Source: Streptomyces sp. CGMCC 4.7035
GTDB lineage: Bacteria; Actinomycetota; Actinomycetes; Streptomycetales; Streptomycetaceae
DNA length: 64,000 bases
Reading direction: 5' to 3'
Assembly (NCBI RefSeq): GCF_031583065.1
Contig: NZ_CP134053.1
Coordinates: 4,960,001-5,024,000, forward strand
Part shown: positions 52,355-59,356 of the stretch, piece by piece
Position numbering within the stretch: the stretch's first letter is position 1
Layout: each line of letters opens with the position of its first letter
Position numbers and translations under genes: made by a program
Notes under the pieces: generated by a model
Database searches by the model: none
Told to the model about the DNA's origin: nothing
The model's input: only the letters and a program-made list of their open reading frames with translations

Positions 52355-53788
52355 ATGACTCCAGACATCTCTGACATGACGCGTGCGAAGCACGGTCGCC
52401 CGGTGCACCACTGGCGGCGTGACGTCGTCGAACTCGCCGCACTGTTCACGGCGGTCGCGGTGGCGGACGGAGTGGCCAACCTGGTCGGGCACGGACCCGA
52501 CGGCCCTGCCCTGCTGGTGCTCTCGGCGATGGCCCTGGCCGCGACGGCCGGGTTCCACACCTGGTGGGCACGCCGCCACGGTCACGCACCGCCCACGCGG
52601 GATACCGGCGCCCGGCCGCCCGTCGAGGGGCAGCAGGCCGGGCCGTCCGAGACCGCGGCGGCGGGCGGGGCGACCGCGCTGTGGCGGATGCGGACAACCG
52701 TGAAGGACGAGCCGGGCTCGCTGGCCGCGCTCTGCACGGGGGTGGCCGGGCTGCGGATCGACATCCTCAGCCTCCAGACACACCCGCTGGCGCAGGGCAC
52801 GGTCGACGAGTTCCTGCTGCGGGCCCCGGCGGAGCTGGCCGCGTCCGAGATCACGCGGGCCGTCTCGCTGGCAGGCGGCGCCGAGACCTGGATCGAGCGT
52901 GCGGACGCGCACGACCTGGTGGACGCCCCGACCCGGGTGCTGGGCCTGGCCACGCGCACCGCACTGGACGCGGCGGAACTCCCGCTCGCACTGCGCCAGT
53001 TGCTCGGCCGGTGCACCATCCGCTCCCTGCCCGCCGTCTCCCCCGGCTCCGGCCGGGCGGAGGAGGTCGCTCCCGTCGAGGGAGCCATGGAGGACACGGT
53101 GATGCGGCTGAGGGCGCCGGAAGGTGGAGTGATCACAGTGGAGCGGCCGTATCTGCCGTTCACGCCGACGGAGTTCGCGCGGGCACGGGCGCTGGTGGAG
53201 CTGGACGCACGGCTCGGTCCGCGCATCCCGCGCAGCCAGGACGTGCTGACACTGCCCGAGGGCAACGCGATCACCGTGCGGCGGGCCGACACCTCCGACC
53301 TCCGTGCGGCGAAGGAGATGCACGCCCGCTGCTCCCCGCGCACGCTGAGCATGCGCTACCACGGACCGATCGGTGACGCGGACCGCTACCTCAACCACCT
53401 TCTCAGCCCCCGCTTCGGCCGCACCCTGGCGGTGCAGACGCCGTCGGGCCGCATCGTCGGCCTCGGTCACCTCCTGTGGGACGGCGACGAGACGGAGGTC
53501 GCGCTGCTCGTCGAGGACGACTGGCAGCGGCGCGGCATCGGCACCGAGCTCCTCGGGCGCCTGGTGACGATGGCGGTCGAGGCGGGTTGCGAGAGCGTCT
53601 ACGCCGTCACGCAGGCGTCCAACACCGGCATGGTCGCCGCCATGCGCGGCCTCGGACTGCCCCTCGACTACCAGATCGAGGAGGGCACCCTCGTCATCAC
53701 GGCCCGCCTGGACGCGACCCCGGTCGCCTCACTTATGCCGTACACCCACGCACACGAGCAGCACGGCGCGAGGGGCACACGGGACTGA
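52355..53788 (+). CDS. Membrane-ACT-GNAT fusion protein
   Basis: 477 residues with an unusual order. Residues about 27-70 hold two hydrophobic helices (VELAALFTAVAVADGVANLV and ALLVLSAMALAATAGFHTWW). About 110-165 is an ACT-like domain (WRMRTTVKDEPGSLAALCTG, LRIDILSLQTHPLAQGTVDE). The C-terminal GNAT fold about 305-460 has NAITVRRADTSDLRAAKEMH, EVALLVEDDWQRRGIGTELL (acetyl-CoA loop) and ESVYAVTQASNTGMVAAMRG. An amino-acid-responsive, membrane-anchored acetyltransferase is the simplest reading. ATG 52355 is chosen because it directly precedes the first helix region; the upstream frame is non-coding. Divergent or convergent partners give no hint of the substrate. Confidence 0.82.
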   Translation: MTPDISDMTRAKHGRPVHHWRRDVVELAALFTAVAVADGVANLVGHGPDGPALLVLSAMALAATAGFHTWWARRHGHAPPTRDTGARPPVEGQQAGPSETAAAGGATALWRMRTTVKDEPGSLAALCTGVAGLRIDILSLQTHPLAQGTVDEFLLRAPAELAASEITRAVSLAGGAETWIERADAHDLVDAPTRVLGLATRTALDAAELPLALRQLLGRCTIRSLPAVSPGSGRAEEVAPVEGAMEDTVMRLRAPEGGVITVERPYLPFTPTEFARARALVELDARLGPRIPRSQDVLTLPEGNAITVRRADTSDLRAAKEMHARCSPRTLSMRYHGPIGDADRYLNHLLSPRFGRTLAVQTPSGRIVGLGHLLWDGDETEVALLVEDDWQRRGIGTELLGRLVTMAVEAGCESVYAVTQASNTGMVAAMRGLGLPLDYQIEEGTLVITARLDATPVASLMPYTHAHEQHGARGTRD

Positions 53789-53828
53789 CGACGCGGCACG
53801 CGGCACGCGGCACGCGGCACGCGGAAGG

Positions 53829-53857
53829 AACGGCCCGGCGCACTGCGCCGGGCCGTT
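53829..53857. terminator. Bidirectional terminator hairpin
   Basis: AACGGCCCGGCGC-ACT-GCGCCGGGCCGTT, a perfect 13-base-pair stem with three-base loop, lies between convergent genes (stops at 53788 and 53938). It is preceded by four tandem 7-base units (CGCGGCA type) at about 53790-53820, and followed by CTACCGCCC-type 9-base repeats at 53904-53946. Confidence 0.7.
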
Positions 53858-53937
53858 CGGCGTAAGGGCACCGCGCGATCAGCCCCCGACGCACCCTCAC
53901 ACCACCGCTCCTACCGCTCCTACCGCCCCTACCGCCC

Positions 53938-55155
53938 CTACCGCCCCACAACCTCCTCCCGCCCCCGGTCGCCCACGCCCCGCGCGGCCCCCAACGCCCC
54001 CTCCAGATCGGCCCACAGGTCCTCGACGTCCTCCAGGCCCACCGACAGCCGCAGCAACCGATCGCTCACCCCGGCGCCCCGGCGGTCCGTCGCGTCGACG
54101 ATGCGGTGGCTGATGGAAGCGGGATGCTGGATGAGCGTGTCGACACTGCCGAGGCTCACCGCTGGAGTGATCAGACGAACCCCGGCGATGACCGCGTGGG
54201 GGTCGCCGTGCACCTCGAAAGCGATCATCGCGCCGCCGATCCGCGGATAGTGGACGCGGGCGACGCGCGGGTCGGCGGCGAGCCGACGGGCGAGTTCGGC
54301 GGCGGTGGCGGACGCGGCCCGGACCCGTATCGGCAGCGTCGACAGACCGCGCAGGAGCAGATAGCCGGCGAGCGGATGGAGCACCGCGCCCGTTGCGAAG
54401 CGCACCTGGCGCAGCCTGCGCGCCAGCTCCTCGTCGCAGGCCACCACCCCGCCCATCACATCCCCGTGCCCGCCGAGGTACTTCGTGGCGCTGTGCAGCA
54501 CCAGCCGCGCGCCCTGTTCGGCGGGGCGTTGCAGCACGGGCGTCGCGAAGGTGTTGTCGGCCAGCAGCGGAACCGATCCACAGGCGTGGGCGACCGCGCG
54601 CAGGTCGATCTCCGCGAGCGTCGGGTTGGCCGGGGACTCGACCATGACGAGGCCGGTGTCGGGGCGCAGGGCGTCCGCGATGCCCGCCGGGTCGGTCCAG
54701 GTCACCTCGGAACCCAGCAGGCCGGCGTTCAGCAGGTGGTCGCTGCAGCCGTACAGCGGTCGTACGGCGACGACGTGGCGCAGCCCCAGTGCGTTGCGCA
54801 CGAGCAGGACGGCGGTCAGCGCGGCCATGCCGGTCGCGAACGCGACCGCGCTCTCGGTGCCTTCGAGCCGGGCCAGCGCGGTCTCGAAGCGGGCGACGGT
54901 CGGATTGCCGAGCCGCCCGTAGACGGGCGGGCCCGCGAGCTCCGCGCCGTCGGCCGCGAAGGCGTCGAGACGTGCGGCCTCCCCACGGCTGTCGTGGGAG
55001 GGGTACGTCGTGGAGAGGTCGAGGGGAGGAGCATGCAGCCCCAGCGCGACAAGGTCCTCGCGTCCGGCGTGCACGGCCTCGGTGGCGAGCGCCCGACGGG
55101 CGGGCCGGCCTTCGACGGGGAATCCGTCCTGCGTGTCATGCGTACGGGAATCCAT
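53938..55155 (-). CDS. Cys/Met metabolism PLP-dependent enzyme
   Basis: 405 residues of the trans-sulfuration family (cystathionine gamma-lyase/synthase, methionine gamma-lyase). [57 protein letters not shown] (phosphate-binding), [40 protein letters not shown] and the PLP-lysine motif [18 protein letters not shown] are all present, with [18 protein letters not shown] near the end. ATG 55155 is favoured over the earlier ATG 55173. Divergent from an Lrp/AsnC regulator with 60 bases between, so it is probably controlled by that protein in response to an amino acid such as methionine. Exact reaction cannot be fixed from motifs. Confidence 0.9.
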   Translation of the reverse strand: MDSRTHDTQDGFPVEGRPARRALATEAVHAGREDLVALGLHAPPLDLSTTYPSHDSRGEAARLDAFAADGAELAGPPVYGRLGNPTVARFETALARLEGTESAVAFATGMAALTAVLLVRNALGLRHVVAVRPLYGCSDHLLNAGLLGSEVTWTDPAGIADALRPDTGLVMVESPANPTLAEIDLRAVAHACGSVPLLADNTFATPVLQRPAEQGARLVLHSATKYLGGHGDVMGGVVACDEELARRLRQVRFATGAVLHPLAGYLLLRGLSTLPIRVRAASATAAELARRLAADPRVARVHYPRIGGAMIAFEVHGDPHAVIAGVRLITPAVSLGSVDTLIQHPASISHRIVDATDRRGAGVSDRLLRLSVGLEDVEDLWADLEGALGAARGVGDRGREEVVGR

Positions 55156-55215
55156 GGACGGAAGACTGAACACCGGCCGGGGTCAGGGCGCAGATGCCCG
55201 TGCTACGTTCGGCGC

Positions 55216-55719
55216 ATGGCCGAATCTGTCGTACTGGACCCGGTGGATCTCCATCTGCTGCGGCTGTTGCAGAACGACGCCCGGACGACCTATCGCGACC
55301 TCGCGGCGCAGGTCGGCGTCGCGCCCTCGACCTGTCTGGACCGGGTGACCAGACTGCGCCGCTCGGGGGTGATTCTCGGCCATGAACTGCGGATCGACCC
55401 GGCGAAGCTGGGGCGCGGGCTCGAAGCGCTGCTGTCGGTGCAGGTCAGGCCGCATCGCCGGGAGCTGGTGGGACCGTTCGTGGAGCGGATCCGGGCGCTG
55501 CCCGAGTCCCGTACGGTCTTCCACCTCACGGGACCTGACGACTACCTTGTGCATGTCGCGGTCGCGGACATGACGGATCTCCAGCGGCTGGTCCTCGACG
55601 AGTTCACTGCGCGGCGCGAAGTGGCCCGGGTGGAGACCCGGCTGATCTTCCAGCAGTGGGACTGCGGCCCGCTGCTGCCGCCCGGGCAGGCCTTGCCGAA
55701 ACCCGCTGAACAGGCGTAA
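55216..55719 (+). CDS. Lrp/AsnC-family regulator
   Basis: 167 residues: helix-turn-helix about 10-55 (LDPVDLHLLRLLQNDARTTY, RDLAAQVGVAPSTCLDRVTR, LRRSGVILGHELRIDP) and a C-terminal RAM (ACT-like) ligand domain (ALLSVQVRPHRRELVGPFVE, VFHLTGPDDYLVHVAVADMT). ATG 55216, divergent from the PLP enzyme, in the usual arrangement of an Lrp protein controlling the adjacent amino-acid lyase. The 60-base gap must contain both promoters and the operator. Confidence 0.92.
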   Translation: MAESVVLDPVDLHLLRLLQNDARTTYRDLAAQVGVAPSTCLDRVTRLRRSGVILGHELRIDPAKLGRGLEALLSVQVRPHRRELVGPFVERIRALPESRTVFHLTGPDDYLVHVAVADMTDLQRLVLDEFTARREVARVETRLIFQQWDCGPLLPPGQALPKPAEQA

Positions 55720-55774
55720 GCCGAGCGCGGAATCCCCGTGACGCGCACCACGTCGCCGTATGAGGATGGTCCGC

Positions 55775-57469
55775 ATGTCAGAGACCACCAAGAGCCCACT
55801 GCCCCGGGAGGTCGCCGACGCCTACGTCGACGCCCTCGTCGCCCTCGACCCGGTCACCGGCACGTACCTCGGAGTGAAGGAGAGTTCGAGCAGACTGCCC
55901 GACACCTCACCCGCGGGCCAGGAGGCGCTCGCCGAGCTGGCGCGGGAGACCCTCGCACGGCTCGACGAGGCGGAGCGCCGACCGGGCGCGGACAGTGACA
56001 TCGAGCGCCGGTGCGCGCGCCTGCTGCGCGAGCGGCTCACCGCCGAGCTCGCCGTGCACGAGGCCGACGAGGGCCTCAGGGCGGTGAGCAACCTGCACTC
56101 CGCGGTGCACTCCGTGCGCGAGGTCTTCACCATCACGCCCACCGCGACGGACGAGGACTGGGCGGCGGTCGCCGAGCGGCTGCGCGCCGTGCCGGCCGCG
56201 CTGCGCGGCTACCGTGAGTCCCTCGCCCTCGGCCTGGAGCGCAAGCTGTACGGGGGCCCGCGCCCGACCGCCACCTTCATCGAGCAGCTCACCGAGTGGT
56301 CGGACACGGACGGCCAGGGTCGCGGCTGGTTCGAGGACTTCGCCTCCCAGGGACCCGAATCGCTGCGTACGGAGCTGGCGGAGGCCGCTCGTACGGCGAA
56401 CGCCGCGATCGTCGAGCTGCGGGACTGGGTGCGCGACGTGTACGCGCCGACGATCGAGGGCGCGCCGAACACGGTCGGCCGCGAGCGCTACGCCCGCTTC
56501 GCGCGCTACTTCAACGGTACGGACCTGAACCTCGACGAGGCGTACGCGTACGGCTGGTCGGAGTACCACCGCATCCTCGGCGAGATGAAGAAGGAGGCCG
56601 AGAAGGTCCTGCCCGGCGCCGAGACCCCGTGGGTGGCGCTCGCGCATCTCGACCGGCACGGCAGGCACATCGAAGGCGTCGAAGAGGTCCGCGTGTGGCT
56701 TCAGGGCCTGATGGACCAAGCGATCGAGGCCCTCGACGGCACGCACTTCGAACTCGCCGAGCGGGTCCGGAAGGTGGAGGCGTGCATCGCCCCGCCCGGC
56801 AGCGCCGCGGCCCCCTACTACACGGCCCCGTCCCAGGACTTCTCGCGTCCGGGCCGGACCTGGCTGCCGACCATGGGGCAGACCCGGTTCCCGGTGTACG
56901 ACCTGGTCTCGACCTGGTACCACGAGGGCGTCCCCGGCCACCACCTCCAGCTGGCCCAGTGGGCGCACGTCGCCGACAGCCTCTCCCGCTACCAGGCCAC
57001 GGTGGGCGGTGTCAGCGCCAACGCCGAGGGCTGGGCCCTGTACGCGGAACGCCTCATGGACGAACTGGGCTTCCTCACCGACCCGGAGGAGCGGCTCGGC
57101 TACCTGGACGCGCAGATGATGCGGGCGGTCCGCGTCATCATCGACATCGGCATGCACCTGGAGCTGGAGATCCCGGCGGACTCGCCGTTCCACCCGGGCG
57201 AGCGCTGGACGCCGGAGCTGGCTCAGGAGTTCTTCGGCGCGCACAGCAGCCGTCCGGCGGACTTCGTGGAGAGCGAGCTGGTCCGCTACCTCTCGATGCC
57301 CGGCCAGGCGATCGGCTACAAGCTCGGCGAGCGCGCCTGGCTGCTGGGCCGCGAGAACGCGAAGAAGCGCCACGGCGACGCGTTCGACGCCAAGGCCTGG
57401 CACATGGCGGCCCTCTCGCAGGGCTCGCTGGGCCTGGACGACCTGGTGGACGAACTGTCCCAGCTCTGA
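55775..57469 (+). CDS. DUF885-family metallohydrolase
   Basis: 564 residues of the DUF885 family. Signature STWYHEGVPGHHLQLAQWAH near residue 385 and ANAEGWALYAERLMDELGFL, with ending MPGQAIGYKLGERAWLLGRE. ATG 55775 precedes MSETTKSPLPREVADAYVDA; no signal peptide, cytosolic. This is the usual-looking Streptomyces form; the gene at 9094 differs in its spacer after the HExxxGHH motif and in its N-terminus. In the same direction as the Lrp gene, 55 bases after its stop, possibly co-transcribed. Probable peptidase or amidase, substrate unknown. Confidence 0.88.
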   Translation: MSETTKSPLPREVADAYVDALVALDPVTGTYLGVKESSSRLPDTSPAGQEALAELARETLARLDEAERRPGADSDIERRCARLLRERLTAELAVHEADEGLRAVSNLHSAVHSVREVFTITPTATDEDWAAVAERLRAVPAALRGYRESLALGLERKLYGGPRPTATFIEQLTEWSDTDGQGRGWFEDFASQGPESLRTELAEAARTANAAIVELRDWVRDVYAPTIEGAPNTVGRERYARFARYFNGTDLNLDEAYAYGWSEYHRILGEMKKEAEKVLPGAETPWVALAHLDRHGRHIEGVEEVRVWLQGLMDQAIEALDGTHFELAERVRKVEACIAPPGSAAAPYYTAPSQDFSRPGRTWLPTMGQTRFPVYDLVSTWYHEGVPGHHLQLAQWAHVADSLSRYQATVGGVSANAEGWALYAERLMDELGFLTDPEERLGYLDAQMMRAVRVIIDIGMHLELEIPADSPFHPGERWTPELAQEFFGAHSSRPADFVESELVRYLSMPGQAIGYKLGERAWLLGRENAKKRHGDAFDAKAWHMAALSQGSLGLDDLVDELSQL

Positions 57470-57477
57470 CCCGCCGC

Positions 57478-57514
57478 ACGGCCGGGCTCACGTCACCGTC
57501 GTGAGCCCGGCCGT
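57478..57514. terminator. Perfect 15-bp hairpin after DUF885 gene
   Basis: ACGGCCGGGCTCACG, a seven-base loop TCACCGT, then its exact complement, starting eight bases after the gene's stop. No U-run, as common in Streptomyces. Confidence 0.7.
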
Positions 57515-57682
57515 ATGCAGCCACTGCCGCTGAGCGCGTGCACGGTGTTTTGCGGCGCCCACGCGCCATCGCCACCCGAGCCACCGTGCCGGGCCCTCAC
57601 CCGCGGTCTTCCACCCCCACCACACCCGACGAGCCCGAGCCTTCAGTCCCCGACCCTTCAGAACCCGTCAGTCCCCGACCCC

Positions 57683-58198
57683 TCAGTCCCCGGCCCTCCG
57701 CACCTGTACGAGCCCCACCCACACCTCGGGACCGGGCTCCACATACGCGACCCGTACCGTGTACCTCCCGGGTTCCAGCGCCACGCGCAGATGGTCGGTA
57801 CGCTCGGAAGCGTTTCCGGGCCAGGCCGCGTCGAACAGCACGACGGCTCCGGGCACGTCCCAGTGCATCTCCGGCTCCCACTCCGCCGCCTCCAGCGCCT
57901 GAGGGATCCGGTCGAGGAGTGCGGCCTCCGAGTCGGCGGCGCACCACCGTACGAACGTGCCGTGCTCCGGCAGATAGGCGGTGGAGGCGGGTTCGTCGCC
58001 GAGGACCAGGGCACGGGTGTCACCGACCGGCAGGAGTCCGACGTGACCGTCGACCTCACAGGCCCGGTCGTAGTCGGAGGACAGTTCGTCGCCGTCGGCA
58101 CCCGCCCAGAACGGCAGCACCACCTCGGGTATCGCGATGAGCGGTCCGCCGCCCGACTCCACCCACTCGACCGCTCCTGGATCCGCGTATCTGACCAT
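57683..58198 (-). CDS. Imm21-family immunity-like protein
   Basis: 171 residues. VEWVESGGGPLIAIPEVVLP, SSDYDRACEVDGHVGLLPVG, ALVLGDEPASTAYLPEHGTF and VRWCAADSEAALLDRIPQAL match my memory of the Imm21 family, small cytosolic immunity proteins of polymorphic-toxin systems that are also widespread as orphans in actinobacteria. ATG 58198. No toxin or secretion gene is adjacent: neighbours are a DUF885 hydrolase and a rhodanese 50 bases upstream in the same direction. The 3' flank carries short CAGTCCCCGACCC-type repeats. The family name is moderately sure; protection from a toxin is not shown. Confidence 0.65.
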   Translation of the reverse strand: MVRYADPGAVEWVESGGGPLIAIPEVVLPFWAGADGDELSSDYDRACEVDGHVGLLPVGDTRALVLGDEPASTAYLPEHGTFVRWCAADSEAALLDRIPQALEAAEWEPEMHWDVPGAVVLFDAAWPGNASERTDHLRVALEPGRYTVRVAYVEPGPEVWVGLVQVRRAGD

Positions 58199-58248
58199 GG
58201 GCAGAAGCTACACGCACGAGGCTGGGCGGAGGCACCGCTTCCGATGGG

Positions 58249-58734
58249 TCAGCAGCCGCAGTCCGCCGCCTCCACCGGCGCCGTCAGCGGATCGGCGGCG
58301 CGGCTCTCGCGGCCCTCCCACGTCTCGTACTCGAAGCCCTCGCGCGCCCAGTACTCGAAGCCGCCGAGCATCTCCTTGACCTGGAAGCCGAGTTCGGCGA
58401 GGGCCAGGGCGGCTCGGGTCGCGCCGTTGCAGCCCGGGCCCCAGCAGTACGTGACCACCGGCACGGACCTGTCGAGAAGGTGCTCGGCCTGCTCGGGGAT
58501 GAGTGCGGTGGGCAGGTGGAGCGCGCCGGGGATGTGGCCCTGGTCCCAGGCCGCGGTGGAGCGCGAGTCGAGGAGGACGAAGCCGGGGTCGCCGCCGGCC
58601 GAGAGCGCGGCGGCGACGTCGGACACGTCGGCGTGGAAGGCGAGGGCGGCGCGGAAGTAGGCGGCGGCCTCGGCGGGGGCCGCCGGGGCGACGCGCAGGA
58701 CGGGGTTGACGGCGGCGGTCGTGCTGGTGCTCAT
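58249..58734 (-). CDS. Rhodanese-domain protein
   Basis: 161 residues with one rhodanese domain: GFVLLDSRSTAAWDQGHIPG, ALHLPTALIPEQAEHLL, active-site loop VVTYCWGPGCNGATRAALAL with the catalytic Cys, and ELGFQVKEMLGGFEYWAREG. The end has a C-terminal CGC (AADCGC) that could ligate metal or form a second redox pair. ATG 58734. Divergent from an Lrp-type regulator; a sulfur-transfer role linked to amino-acid status is plausible. Confidence 0.88.
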   Translation of the reverse strand: MSTSTTAAVNPVLRVAPAAPAEAAAYFRAALAFHADVSDVAAALSAGGDPGFVLLDSRSTAAWDQGHIPGALHLPTALIPEQAEHLLDRSVPVVTYCWGPGCNGATRAALALAELGFQVKEMLGGFEYWAREGFEYETWEGRESRAADPLTAPVEAADCGC

Positions 58735-58801
58735 GGACTGGCCTTCCCTCGCGGGTCTCGATGCTTCCTCTTGCGGATCTCGGTGACCAGAAATCTACGG
58801 T

Positions 58802-58851
58802 CGTTGATCGTCTCCCTGAAGGAGCGATCCCCGGCGTACCCGTTGATCGTC
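58802..58851. promoter_or_regulatory. Direct repeats in the rhodanese/Lrp gap
   Basis: CGTTGATCGTC occurs at 58802-58812 and again at 58841-58851, 39 bases (close to four helical turns) apart, within the 144-base divergent gap. Same-face repeats suit an Lrp/AsnC oligomer. Inference from spacing. Confidence 0.45.
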
Positions 58852-58878
58852 CGGGGATTCCCCTGCTATCTCTCGGGC

Positions 58879-59325
58879 ATGACCGCGTATTCCCCGGACG
58901 CCACCGACTGGCGCATCCTCGACGTCCTGCAGCGCGAGGGCCGCGCCAGCTATGCCGACCTCGCCCGCGCCGTCTCCATGTCCGCGAGCGCGGTCACCGA
59001 ACGGGTGCGCCGGCTGGAGGAGGCGGGCGTCATCCAGGGGTACGCGGCGGTCGTCGATCCCGAGCGCCTGGGCCTGCCGATCCTGGCGTTCGTCCGGCTG
59101 CGCTATCCGAACGGCAACTACAAGCCGTTCCACGATCTCGTGGCGGCGACGCCGGAGATCCTGGAGGCGCACCATGTCACCGGCGACGACTGCTTCGTCA
59201 TCAAGGTCGCGGCGCGCTCGATGCGCCACCTGGAGGAGGTGTCCGGCAGGATCGGCGCACTGGGATCCGTGACGACGAGCGTCGTGTACTCCTCTCCGCT
59301 GCCGCGCCGCCCCCTCGGCCGCTGA
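58879..59325 (+). CDS. Lrp/AsnC-family regulator
   Basis: 148 residues: helix-turn-helix DWRILDVLQREGRASYADLA, RAVSMSASAVTERVRRLEEA, GVIQGYAAVVDPERLGLPIL and the RAM domain ILEAHHVTGDDCFVIKVAAR. ATG 58879. Divergent from the rhodanese gene, which it probably regulates together with itself. Standard length for the family; the sequence is distinct from the Lrp protein at 55216. Confidence 0.92.
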   Translation: MTAYSPDATDWRILDVLQREGRASYADLARAVSMSASAVTERVRRLEEAGVIQGYAAVVDPERLGLPILAFVRLRYPNGNYKPFHDLVAATPEILEAHHVTGDDCFVIKVAARSMRHLEEVSGRIGALGSVTTSVVYSSPLPRRPLGR

Positions 59326-59356
59326 GCGCGTCCGTCGCCGCCCTTGCCCGCCGCCG

